A stretch of 64,000 bases of DNA from NCBI GenBank assembly GCA_947471745.1, contig CANJKZ010000917.1, forward strand, positions 112,664 to 176,663, in the 5' to 3' direction. Origin of the DNA: Closterium sp. Naga37s-1 (lineage: Eukaryota > Streptophyta > Zygnematophyceae > Desmidiales > Closteriaceae). The translations under genes were made by a program, and so were the position numbers. How positions within the stretch are numbered: the stretch's first letter is position 1; every line of letters begins with the position of its first letter. Below the pieces are notes generated by a model, which did no database searches, was not told where the DNA came from, and was given only the letters and a program-made list of their open reading frames with translations. This document shows, in pieces, positions 9,301 through 19,262 of this stretch.

Positions 9301-12300
9301 TCCGAATGCCCCTCTCAGGCGTATGACGCCACAGCGCTCGTGAAGCAGTATCCAGGGCTTCCACATGCACTCGCTGTCTCCCCCCTCCCTCGTCCCCTCA
9401 TTGACTCCCCTCATTGACCCCTCATTGACTCCCCTCATTGACCCCTCATTGACTCCCCTCATTGACCCCTCATTGACTCCCCTCATTGACTCCCCTCATT
9501 GACTCCCCTCATTGACTCCCCTCATTGACTCCCCTCATCGACTCCCCTCATTGACTCCCCTCATTGACTCCCCTCATTGACTCCCCTCATTGACTCCCCT
9601 CATTGACTCCCCTCATTGACTCCCCTCATTGACTCCCCTCATTGACTCCCCTCATTGACTCCCCTCATTGACTCCCCTCATTGACTCCCCTCATTGACTC
9701 CCCTCATTGACTCCCCTCATTGACTCCCCTCATTGACTCCCCTCATTGACTCCCCTCATCGACTCCCCTCATCGACTCCCCTCATCGACTCCCCTCATCG
9801 ACTCCCCTCATCGACTCCCCTCATCGACTCCCCTCATCGACTCCCCTCATCGACGACTCCCCTCATTGACTCCCCTCATTGACTCCCCTCATTGACTCCC
9901 CTCATTGACTCCCCTCATTGACTCCCCTCATTGACTCCCCTCATTGACTCCCCTCATTGACTCCCCTCATTGACTCCCCTCATTGACTCCCCTCATTGAC
10001 TCCCCTCATTGACTCCCCTCATTGACTCCCCTCATTGACTCCCCTCATTGACTCCCCTCATTGACTCCCCTCATTGACTCCCCTCATTGACTCCCCTCAT
10101 TGACTCCCCTCATTGACTCCCCTCATTGACTCCCCTCATTGACTCCCCTCATTGACTCCCCTCATTGACTCCCCTCATTGACTCCCCTCATTGACTCCCC
10201 TCATCGACTCCCCTCATCGACTCCCCTCATCGACTCCCCTCATCGACTCCCCTCATCGACTCCCCTCATCGACTCCCCTCATCGACTCCCCTCATCGACT
10301 CCCCTCATCGACTCCCCTCATCGACTCCCCTCATCGACTCCCCTCATCGACTCCCCTCATTGACTCCCCTCATTGACTCCCCTCATTGACTCCCCTCATT
10401 GACTCCCCTCATTGACTCCCCTCATTGACTCCCCTCATTGACTCCCCTCATTGACTCCCCTCATTGACTCCCCTCATTGACTCCCCTCATTGACTCCCCT
10501 CATTGACTCCCCTCATTGACTCCCCTCATTGACTCCCCTCATTGACTCCCCTCATTGACTCCCCTCATTGACTCCCCTCATTGACTCCCCTCATTGACTC
10601 CCCTCATTGACTCCCCTCATTGACTCCCCTCATTGACTCCCCTCATTGACTCCCCTCATTGACTCCCCTCATTGACTCCCCTCATTGACTCCCCTCATTG
10701 ACTCCCCTCATTGACTCCCCTCATTGACTCCCCTCATTGACTCCCCTCATTGACTCCCCTCATTGACTCCCCTCATTGACTCCCCTCATCCACCCTCTAC
10801 CCCTCTCAGGAGTATGACGCCACAGCGCTCGGGAAGCAGTTCCCAGGGCTTCCAGGTGCCTTTTAAGGCGCCTCAAAAGTCGCTCGGGAAGCATTGAAGC
10901 AGTGAATCAGTACCCAGGGCTTCCACATGCACTAGCTCTCGCCCCCCTCCCTCACCCCTCTCCACTCCCTTCATCCGCCCCCCTTCCCCTGCACGCCTGC
11001 CCCGCCCTCTCAGGAGTATGATGCCACAGCGCTCGTGAAGCAATACCCAGGGCTTCCCTGTCAACTATATTGGTGCGACTTTTTAGAATTCTCAGAAGTC
11101 GCACCAACAGGGCTTCCCTGCCAACTATATTGGTGCGACTTTTTAGAATTCTCAAAAGTCGCACCAACAGGGCTTCCCTGCCAACTATATTGGTGCGACT
11201 TTTTAGAATTCTCAAAAGTCGCACCAACAGGGCTTCCCTCCCCCTCTCCTCCTCGTCCTCATCCCTTCCCCTGCACGCCTGCCCCTCTCAGGAGTATGAC
11301 GCCACAGCGCTCGTGAAGCAGTACCCAGGGCCAAAGGTTGACATTCTCATCGACCAGGTACGTTCAGTTCATGACCACGCACAGAACCCGCGATCGACAT
11401 TCAGTTCATAACCCAGTCTTTTAGTTGCGCCGTCCCAGTACCCGCGCAACGCAGAGCCCAAGGTCAGCATCAATATTGACCAGGTAGGCACGTACAAAAC
11501 ACAGTCTTGTAGTACGTGCACAACACAGATTAGGTTGGGCACAACACAGTCTGCAAGTAGAACTGGCACAGCACTCGCGAAGCAGCACCCAGGGCACGAG
11601 GCAGACATTCTTATCGACCAGGTATGGGATGTAAAGCCCGCAATCCGTAGCTTCAGGTCCTCCTCAGGTTTGTTCCTTGGAAACGAGCCCTCTCAAGAGT
11701 ATGACCCCACAGCACTCGCGAAGCAGCACCCAGGGCCAAAGGCAGACATTCTTATCAACCAGGAATTTGCGGAACCCAGACATTAAGTTGTGTCTGCAGT
11801 CAGACCCGGAAGCCACAGCACCTGTGAATCAGTTCCAAAATTCTAATGCGGAAGTTCTTGTAGACCAAGTTGACCAGGTAACATAGCCTCCTCAGGCTTT
11901 AAGGCTCAGATCTGAACTTCCTCTCTCTGTCCCTTTTGAGGCCCCTAAAAAAAAAAAAAAAAAAAATCCGCAAGCTCAAGGCTCTATTCGTAACTTCCTC
12001 CCACTCTCTCCCTCTCCCCCTCCCACTTTCCACCTCCTCACTGCCATTGCAGGGTGACAGTGACAAGTTCTATCACGAGAAGCAGCTGCTGTCCGGAGGA
12101 CGTGTGATTATATTCTAGACCCCCTAAATCCCATGAAAAAACATCTCTTGTCGGTTCACTTCCTGCAAGGCGATAGTGACAAGTTCCATCACGAGGAGGA
12201 GCTGCTGCCCGGAGGACATGGGGTTTTTTTTCTAGACCCCCTAAATCCCTTAAAAAACATCTCTTGTCGGTTCACTACAAGTTCCATCACGAGGAGGAGG

Positions 12301-12942
12301 TGCTGCCGGGAGAATTTCCAGAGCGGCTTGCTGTAAGAGACTTTTGAGTCGACTCAAAAGTCAGCTGCTGCCGGGAGAATTTCCAGAGCGGCGTGCTGTA
12401 AGAGAGCACTTTATCCATCAATCTCTTCTTTCTTTTCTTCTTTCCTTTTCTCTTTCGTTTTTCCACGTTTGCAGGGCGACAGCGACAAGTTCGACCACGA
12501 GAAGCAGCTGCTGCCGGAGGTGGTGTGGTCTGTTCTGAAGCATCATAAGTCAATGTCTCTCCCCTCAACCCCCTCAACTCTTCTCTTGTTGTTTCACCCC
12601 TGCAGGGCGACAGCGACAAGTTCGACCACGAGAAGCAGCTGCTGCCGGAGAACTTCCAAAAGGCGTGCACAGAGGCACCGTGAACGACCACTTTCCCCAT
12701 TGATCTCAATCCCCCCTCCTCGAATTCTCTTCTGTTTTTTTCATGTTCACTCCCTGCAGGGCGACAGCGACAAGTTCTACCACGAGAAGCAGCTGCTGCC
12801 AGAGAATTTCCAAAAGGCGTGCACGGAGGCAGGCGTGCCGCTGACGCTGCGCTTCCAGGGAGGCTACGACCACTCCTACTTCTTCATTGCTTCGTTTATT
12901 GGTGACCATATTAAGCACCACGCCAAGGCTCTGAAGGCGTGA
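6302..12942 (+). CDS. SFGH: S-formylglutathione hydrolase (esterase D family), six exons
   Basis: Hydrolyses S-formylglutathione to glutathione and formate in glutathione-dependent formaldehyde detoxification. Exons: 6686-6826 (first coding part), 7056-7173, 7998-8242, 8634-8732, 11292-11357 and 12760-12942. These join in frame to 283 codons plus stop, matching the family's roughly 280 aa. Visible motifs are ISSNKMFGG at the N-terminus, [28 protein letters not shown], the nucleophile elbow [25 protein letters not shown], and the His region GGYDHSYFF near the C-terminus. The inner ATG at 6686 matches the usual cytosolic start. An in-frame ATG at 6302 would add 128 Ser/Arg-rich residues that could be an organelle-targeting peptide. 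Intron 3 starts with GC (AG|GCGAGT), not GT. The introns contain many partial copies of exons 2, 3, 4, 5 and 6. Exon choice was made by length and conservation against the family. Confidence 0.93.
6948..6986 (+). repeat. Partial copy of SFGH exon 2 (5' end)
   Basis: This copy follows a CTCGCAG acceptor and repeats the exon-2 start encoding [10 protein letters not shown], then diverges after GACGAG. The complete exon begins 108 bp downstream at 7056. Use of this copy would break the frame. Confidence 0.85.
7240..7790 (+). repeat. Five extra copies of the SFGH exon-2 3' end with donor sites
   Basis: The segment encoding [14 protein letters not shown] followed by C|GTAAGC recurs around 7250, 7352, 7474, 7596 and 7724, after the genuine one at 7129-7173. 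The spacing is about 100-130 bp and the copies share flanking C-rich intron sequence. Each keeps a good 5' splice site. The second and third copies are separated by a near-palindrome at 7330-7347 (TTTTGAGTCGGCTCAAAA). Confidence 0.88.
8286..8318 (+). repeat. Short copy of an SFGH exon-3 segment
   Basis: The sequence ATGCAGCAGTGCAGCTTAAT repeats, with few changes, the exon-3 bases at 8158-8190 just before the nucleophile Ser codons. It lies in intron 3 and cannot be a usable exon by itself. Confidence 0.75.
8466..9103 (+). repeat. Partial copies of SFGH exon 4 around the true exon
   Basis: The 5' part of exon 4 (encoding [21 protein letters not shown]) is repeated at 8466-8530. The 3' part with its GTGAG donor recurs at about 8805-8862, 8922-8960 and 9076-9103, each more diverged. 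The complete exon is 8634-8732. A 49-bp near-perfect inverted repeat (9002-9050) sits between the last two copies. Confidence 0.85.
9002..9050. repeat. 49-bp near-perfect inverted repeat centred on GACGTC
   Basis: The arms begin GTGATAAAA and end TTTTATCAC, and match except for one mismatch and one single-base indel. The core 9018-9035 is the 18-bp palindrome TTTTGAGACGTCTCAAAA seen elsewhere in the window. It is a strong candidate to form a cruciform or, in RNA, a hairpin. Confidence 0.9.
9395..10788 (+). repeat. 13-bp minisatellite in SFGH intron 4, about 105 units
   Basis: The unit is CTCATTGACTCCC with very few changes. The main variant is ATTGA to ATCGA, which occurs in blocks (about 9757-9853 and 10201-10357) rather than at random, showing expansion of variant blocks. 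The first few units alternate 12 and 13 bp. The array is flanked on both sides by partial copies of SFGH exon 5. Confidence 0.97.
10861..10878. repeat. Palindrome centred on GGCGCC between exon-5 copies
   Basis: TTTTAAGGCGCCTCAAAA has one mismatch to the perfect palindrome. On both sides there is GCTCGGGAAGCA-type exon-5 sequence, so it sits at a duplication junction. Confidence 0.85.
11041..11230 (+). repeat. Three 60-bp tandem units, each holding a 37-bp inverted repeat
   Basis: The units at about 11051, 11111 and 11171 consist of CAGGGCTTCCCTGYCAACTA (from exon 5) followed by an inverted repeat at 11071-11107, 11131-11167 and 11191-11227 with arms TGGTGCGACTTTT / AAAAGTCGCACCA around GAATTC. 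The same arms flank the GAATTC palindrome at 288-321, 11 kb away in another gene. Confidence 0.95.
12053..12680 (+). repeat. Six partial copies of SFGH exon 6
   Basis: Copies of the exon-6 start (encoding [17 protein letters not shown]) begin at about 12053, 12167, 12276, 12363, 12475 and 12606; the full exon is 12760-12942. Several keep a pyrimidine tract and CAG acceptor. The copies at 12276 and 12363 are separated by the perfect palindrome TTTTGAGTCGACTCAAAA (12342-12359). Confidence 0.88.
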
Positions 12943-12954
12943 TCGAAGCTTTGG

Positions 12955-13066
12955 CAGAGTGCTAAGGCTGTACCGTGTGCTTCCAAGGGGGCTACAACCA
13001 CTTGTACTTCTTCATTGCATCTTCATTGGCAACCTCATCAAGCACCATGCCAAGGCCCTCACGGTG
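12955..13066 (+). pseudogene. Decayed copy of the SFGH terminal exon
   Basis: Downstream of the stop codon, bases 12970-13066 repeat the end of exon 6 (GGGGCTACAACCACTTGTAC, then CATCAAGCACCATGCCAAGG) with substitutions and small deletions that break the frame. It shows that copying also affected the 3' end of the gene. Confidence 0.8.
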
Positions 13067-13770
13067 ATATATACACCAATGCTTATAACATTAGTTTAGA
13101 CTATGTTTTGTGTTCATGCATCAAGCGCTCCATCTAGGTCAGCTACTTTAGGTAGCTATAGATGTTTTTATCCCCACTATCAAAGTCTAGTCATGATTTT
13201 GAAACACAGGAGGACCGTACTGTACCTCTCAGTGACGTTCTGTCTGCAGGACACACCTCACTTGGGCGGGTTCTGACATATCAGACAACCAAGCCCACTA
13301 GCACCGACAATATCCGTGTTCTGCTGAAGGCGCCCCAGCTTGGGCTCTTCAAACGAGTCCGCTGGATTATAACGGGGTTAAATTTGAATTCACGTACGGT
13401 TTGGTTTGGTGCGTTGCGGTCCGAGGAGGCAGCGAGCACGAACCGTGTTCTACCGTGTGCGAACCTGTTGAACCGATTACTACTATCGGAGAGGAAACTT
13501 GAAGGGACACGCACCTAGCATCTCGCCTCTCCTCGCCTTGCCAGCCATGGCTGATGCCAGGCTATTCCTCCTAGAGAATACCACCACCTACCCAATGAAC
13601 ATCGCGAGTCGTGGCTGCAACGGCCACCAGCAGATCAGAACGCTATGCTCCCTGCCGATATGGGCATGTGCTGATTATTCATGCCGATATGACTTGCTGC
13701 TATTTGCCGTTTGCCTCTGTGCCGGGCAAAATTTAATATATTGGTATTTATTTTATTCCGAAAGTTCTTC
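13067..13770. other. Intergenic / upstream region of PC-esterase paralogue A
   Basis: No frame with recognisable content. A segment at about 13400-13460 (GGTGCGTTGCGGTC, then GAGCACGAACCGTGT) has a close match at about 30998-31050, upstream of paralogue B, so it may be conserved regulatory or leader sequence. Confidence 0.5.
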
Positions 13771-15857
13771 ATGGAAGCTGTTGAAGCTCATGACTCGAAG
13801 GCGTCTTGGCTATCGTTTGTGACTTTGCTAGCGTTATTCGCGTTAGTGGTAGTTCCGTTGCTACTCTTCACCGTACTCGTGAACTCATACACGATATATG
13901 CTGACGCACCAGGCATCCACGTTTGGCCCGGCCATTTTTCTGCGAACGAACAGGGTAAATCATATGCTGACGTGGCTGCGAGTCGGGAGAAATGCCAGGT
14001 TCCAGAAAATCATTTGGTAGGATCCGATCCAATTTGCTGGTGGTCTGGGGACCATGGCGGGTACGGTAGCGACTCGTCGGGAACCAGCAACGACACGATC
14101 GAGTCGATTAGCGGCGGACCGCATCAGAACGACTCAACGACGCAGGGCGCTCATGACAAGGCAATCGAGGAGGAACGAATCTGGAGGAAGAGAAAGGAGG
14201 GCGTTTTGATTTTCGGCGGGGGTTGCTCCCGCTGCACGGTGGGCGAGCTATGCGCCTTCGAGATTGCCGTCCGATCGCCCGCGAAATGGGTCGCGCGACC
14301 AAGGGGTTTCGCCGCCAGCTACAGTGGTAGCGGCTCCAGCAGTAGTGGCGACAGCAGCAGTCGTAGCGACAGCAGCAGTGGTAGCGCTACGGGTAGTGGC
14401 AGTAGCGAGAGGTTTAGGGTCGGGGACAGGCGGATGGGCGTGGGTGGGCTGCAAGAGTCGCTGGTGGTGAGGCTGATGGGACCTGCGTTGGCTGTAGCGG
14501 ATGTGACTACAGAGGAGGGTGACGTCACGCGATGGCGAGTCACGTACCGCGTGTGGGACGCTGGTAACTACAGGTGAGGGTTGCGGGGAGACATGGGAAG
14601 GGGGATGGAGAGAAGCGGAAATAGAAGGGACGGAGAAGAAGGTGGGACGCTGGTAACTACAGGTGAGGCTTGAGGAGAAGGTGGGAAGAGGGTGGGGGTG
14701 GGAAGGGGGTGGAGGAGGAAGGCGAAGGAGAGGAAAGGGGAAGGCCGGGATAAAGAGAATCGTGGGCCAGGAGGGAATCAGGGGGAGCTGAATGTGTTCC
14801 CTCCCGAACCTCTCTCCACTTGAATTTAACCCTTCAGACGCACATCACAGTTTCTTATTTGAACCTCTTTCCTTGTTTCCGTTTGCAAATTCTTCTCCTG
14901 AATCCCCACCTAACCAGCGTCCTGGTCCAATCAGAGTGCGACACGTTGAATTTTGCTCCCAATTACTTGGAGCGAGTCAGCACCACGGGATCACATGTCA
15001 TGGCACAGTGGAACCTCACTGTCCTTCCACACACCCAACCAGCTACCGAACCAGCCACTGAACCAGCTACCGCTACTTCTGCTGTGTCCCAAGTCAGCAG
15101 CACATTTCCACAGAATGCAATGGACGGCCCAGATTCGCCCTGCGTCCATTCCATCAACGGCCGCTGGCTGCTCAATGAACAGACGCAAAACTACACGTGG
15201 CAGCTCTACCCCTGCGCACACCCCCTCCCTCCCACTTCCCAATGGGTCTCCGCCCTCCAATCCCGGGGCATTTCCGAAATCAACTTTGTGGGGGACTCTC
15301 ACGTGCGATTCCTCTTCCACCACCTCTACTTTCTCCTCACTGGCAAGGCCAATGCTTCCACTTTTCAGTACCATTGGGACATTCAGTTGGTCGTGCCGCC
15401 CCCTAGCCCGGACCTGCAGCCTCTGAAGCTCAACTTTTATTGGATCGGAGGGATGTTTGTCAACGGGTCTTTTGGCTGCAGGTAAACCGTGGTTGTTTAT
15501 GTCTGCTTCTTTCTAATCCGTTGTGTTCATCCTTTCGTGATTGAGACAATTTCTTGTTTAAGGCCGGATAAAGGAGAGTATCTCGCTCTAAACACACTCC
15601 ATCTGCCTTCTCTTCCCACCGTTTCCTGTTATTTTCCCCTCGTTATTGTCACCATGCAGGAATGAGAACATCACGTCATTTCAAATGCTCCAGTTCCCAA
15701 ACATCTCCACAACAGCCCATGTGACTCTCTTAGATGGGGGTTACTGGACAACCTTTTTCTGTGATGAGCCTGAGAACGCCTTTGGGTACTATCTTCCTAA
15801 CTTCCTGCAGTGGTTTTACTCCAGAATAGAATTGATTCAGTTGGAGCATCAACGGCA

Positions 15858-15917
<60 letters not shown>

Positions 15918-16278
15918 ACAGCAGCAGCTCCAGGGGCAGGTTGAAACTCCCGACAAAGGCCCTTGGTTTCTATACCGAACCATCCCCCCAAAACGGCTTA
16001 ACGAGTTCTGTGATAAGGGAACAAACACCCTCATTTCACACTTGAACAAAGTTATAGCCGGGCATTTAGGACGTTACGGACTGTCTCTTCTCAACGACTG
16101 GCTAATTGCTGCCCCTAGGCCTGATGACACTTGTAAGAATACGGATGTGCACTACAGTTGCTTTGCCGAAGCCGAGGAAGGCAAGAAGACTACGGAGGTT
16201 GAGGGAGAGTATTATGGGACTGTGGGAGAGGCGATGGTGTGGAATTTCATTTACCATTTATTGTATGAGCTAGATTGA
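13771..16278 (+). CDS. Type II membrane protein with Ig/filamin-like and SGNH/PC-esterase domains (NXPE/TBL-like), paralogue A
   Basis: Three exons, 13771-14573, 14918-15481 and 15660-16278, join in frame to 661 aa. Residues about 12-36 form one hydrophobic segment (FVTLLALFALVVVPLLLFTV), a likely signal anchor. The region to about residue 267 carries a Ser-rich linker and an Ig/filamin-like fold ending VTRWRVTYRVWDAGNY. Exon 2 holds the SGNH block I motif INFVGDSHVRF (Ser near residue 395). Exon 3 holds the C-terminal DVHYSC with the Asp-x-His pair near residues 618-620. This order resembles animal NXPE proteins and plant TBL/PMR5 acyltransferases that act on cell-wall polysaccharides in the Golgi; substrate unknown. 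A CAG-encoded polyGln tract of about 24 residues lies in the esterase domain near residue 522. The start was chosen because it aligns with paralogue B. Confidence 0.85.
14642..14668 (+). repeat. Copy of the paralogue A exon-1 end and its donor site
   Basis: GTGGGACGCTGGTAACTACA followed by G|GTGAGG repeats the last bases of exon 1 (14552-14573) inside intron 1. It gives a second potential 5' splice site 90 bp downstream. Confidence 0.85.
15855..15930 (+). repeat. CAG/CAA microsatellite inside a coding exon
   Basis: About 24 Gln codons, CAG interrupted by a few CAA, lie in exon 3 of paralogue A. Paralogue B has a shorter, interrupted Gln/Arg/Leu-rich tract at the same point (34500-34600), so the tract expanded in a tolerated loop. 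Confidence 0.95.
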
Positions 16279-16528
16279 GTTAAATAGTACTAGCACCTAA
16301 TGAAAACATCGATGGGTATAGCCCAAGTCATTGCAGCTCGATTTTACCGCTTGCAACCCAAACTGCAACCCTCTGCAAGCACGTGGCCATCCCCTCCGTG
16401 CTTACCGCCTTTCACCCCCTCAACTGGTGCGTTTCAAGTCCTCGTCCCCATTTCGCAACCTAGTTTCGTAGTACTGTACGCGTTCTTGCAACAGCACTTC
16501 CATTCCAAGCCACTATGCACTATGGTAC

Positions 16529-16741
16529 TGTTATGAGTTGTAAAAGAGAGTGCGCAGGTAAACGAATAACGAGACTGTGATTAACTGATCTCAGAATACA
16601 ATGAAGGCACAGACTAATGTAAGGGCTAGCCTAGCTAGGAGGGAACCTCGGACGAGCGAGGATGGGTGCAGGTTTGGCGATTGGGAAATGCCGAAGGCGA
16701 CGCGAGGAGCCTCAACAGCGTTGAAATCGGCCGAACGTGCG
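16529..16741 (-). repeat. Truncated 3' LTR of the gypsy element
   Basis: Matches 30447-30659 with about four differences. The U3-side part (about 150 bp) is absent, so the internal region abuts the truncated LTR. Confidence 0.9.
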
Positions 16742-19262
16742 TCTTCGCGCCAAGTAATCACCAACAAGTGATGAGGTGGTCAGTGAGTTGGAGTGCACCC
16801 ACGTGTCGTCCTCACTAGTGCGGTCATTCCAACGAATTAGGAAATCCACGTGGCGACCAGCTGCATCAAGGTGAACCCGGTGTGCCAAAATCTTCGATGG
16901 GTCAAGAGTCGGCTCCGGGACAAGTCGTGCAGTTGGGGCAGCTTGTTGCTGCGCGATGTCGGTCATGGCCGGCACGAACTTGCAAAGCAGGCTGACGTGG
17001 AAGGCGTCATGAATGCGCCAGTCGTCGGGTAGCAGCAGCTTCGCGGTGACAGGTGTCACCATCTTGATAATCTTGAATGGCCCACAAAATCGTGGCCGTA
17101 GTTTCGACGGGCCGGGCAGGTGCAGGTTCTTCGTGTCAAGTAGCACTAGTTGCCCAGTGGTCAAGACGAGTTCCCGGCGTAGAAGGTCGGTGTATTTGCG
17201 GGAAGTGATATTCGCCTTGCGAATTGCGTCTGCGGCTTTTTCTCTGGCTTCTTGAAGTTCCGTCACAAAGGTTTGTGACCTCGAGACTGGGTTGTCGAGA
17301 TAAGTCGCTGTAGGAACCGTCGGGTCCATCCCGTGATTCAGGAAAAACGGGGAGTGATTATTCGTGCTGGACGGCGCGTTGTTGAAGGCGAATTCCAACA
17401 TTGCGAGAGATTCTTCCCAGCGGGCAGGGTCGGGGCAGTTTGTCCTGATCAGCTGCTCCATGGTCTGATTGGTCCGCTCGGTCTGGCCGTCCGTCTGTGG
17501 GTGATATGCCGATGAGAACTGTAGTTTCGTGCCGTACTGCGCCCACGTCTCCTTCCAGAATTTCGATGTAAACTTCGGGTCTCAGTCGCTGATGATCGCC
17601 GAAAGGATGCCGTGCAGTCGCACGACCGTTGAAATGAAGAGGCGCGCAGTTTCTTCGGCTGTGATTGTTGTTCGGCATGGGGCAAAACGCGCCATCTTCG
17701 TGAAGCAATCGACGACGACGAGCACAGCGTCGTTGCCGGACGGCGCAGCTGGCATCCCCGTGACAAAATCCATTATCACTTGCTGCCACGCTCGTTCGGG
17801 TGGCTCGAGGGGTTGCAGCAGCCCAGCCGGTCGTTGACGTGTCAATTTCATGACTTGGCACACCCTGCATGAGGACACATATCACTGCACGTCGTTAGAG
17901 GAATCAGGCAAGTAATATTGACGGTGCAGTAATTTCTGGGTTTTGTCAACCCCGAAGTGTCCGGAGAAGTTCGAATCGTGGACCTCTTGGATAAGGAGTT
18001 CACGCAGCAGCCTGTAAGCGGGAACCCAAATCCGGTCGGTTCCGGCTTTTAGGTAATAATCCCCTTTCTGCGTCGTGGCCTGCTGATGGTTCCCAGTGGT
18101 GAAGAACGGGTCCGTAGTGTAGCCGTGGGTGAAAAGTCAGGTAAGTAGCGGGTTCGAATGGGTGATGAGTACTGCAACGGATTGTACTGTCGGTCGGTTC
18201 AGGGCGTCGGCGATGTTATTCGCCCCTTTCTTGTACGTGATGCGGTAGGTGAAGTGGCTCTCCATGTAGTCCAGCCACCGAATTTGTCGCGGGTTGAGGT
18301 TGGGCTGGGCTCGCAGGTACTGTAGGGACTTGTGGTCCGTGCGAACAGTGACGTCGGCGCCCACCAAGTACCAGCGCCACAGTTTGAACGCGTGTATTAT
18401 GGCGAGCATCTCCTTGTCGTGGATCGGGTAGTTGCGCTCAGCTGCCTGCAGTTTGCGTGACTCGTAGGCTATCGCCTGCAGCCCGTTCCCGAAATCCTGA
18501 AGAAGCACAGCTCCGATGGCGAAATCAGAGGCGTCGGTGACGACTTCGAACGGCTTCGATGGGTTGGCGATGCGCAGCACGGGAGGGGAAACGAGAAAAT
18601 GCTTGAGTTCCTGGAAAGCCGCTTCTGCCTCCTCCCCCCACACAAAATTCCTGTCCTTGTGCAGCAGGTCGGTCAGCGGGCCGGTAATCCCTGCCATATT
18701 CAGGATAAACCGCCTGACGTAATTCACGAACCCCAGAAAACTCTGCAGTTCCGTGACATTCGTTGAGGACTTCCACTCCTGCTGAGAAAAAACGAGGAAT
18801 GAAATGACTAAGTGAAAGTTGGGTACAAAAAGCAAACCCTAGAAAACTGTACCCCATATGTGCCACCCCACTATAGCCTACAGTAGCTATGTCATATAAA
18901 TCTGACACACCCCCATAGGCAAAGTGGGGGAGAACAAGGGGTCACAGGACCAGTCAAGCAAAGCAAAACAAGCTCAGGGTGGATCACAAAGTCACCACAC
19001 ATTCCGAGCACAAGTTCAAGGCCACAAGGCCAGTTCACATGCAGGATTACATATATATATAAGGCTAGACAAGCAAGAGCAGGAGTATATATATATATAT
19101 GCATCAGTACAAACAAGGTCAAGGGGTGAGCAAGTGAGGCAAGGTGGGCACAAGACCCAGCTGAGTACAGAAGCGCTGATGATCACAAGGCGCAAGTGCC
19201 TTGGTGAAGATATCAGCAGTGTTGGCCTGAGAGGCCACGTACGCAAGCCGCAGCTGACCACG

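Larger units (their letters stand above)
9317..11879 (+). repeat. Multiple partial copies of SFGH exon 5
   Basis: Segments matching exon 5 (11292-11357; encoding [22 protein letters not shown] in two parts) start at about 9317, 10808, 10888, 11009, 11431, 11568, 11693 and 11811. Some keep the CTCTCAG acceptor, others the ACCAG|GTA donor. Only 11292-11357 has both plus an intact 22-codon frame, so it was chosen as the real exon. The copies at 11568 and 11693 are close to complete and could be alternative exons. Confidence 0.85.

Noticed and set aside
9395..10788. CRISPR-like array
   Set aside because: It is a head-to-tail 13-bp tandem repeat without spacers, in an intron of a eukaryotic gene.
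15730..16049. PolyLeu, polyAla and polyCys frames on the minus strand
   Set aside because: They are antisense readings of the CAG tract in PC-esterase A exon 3.
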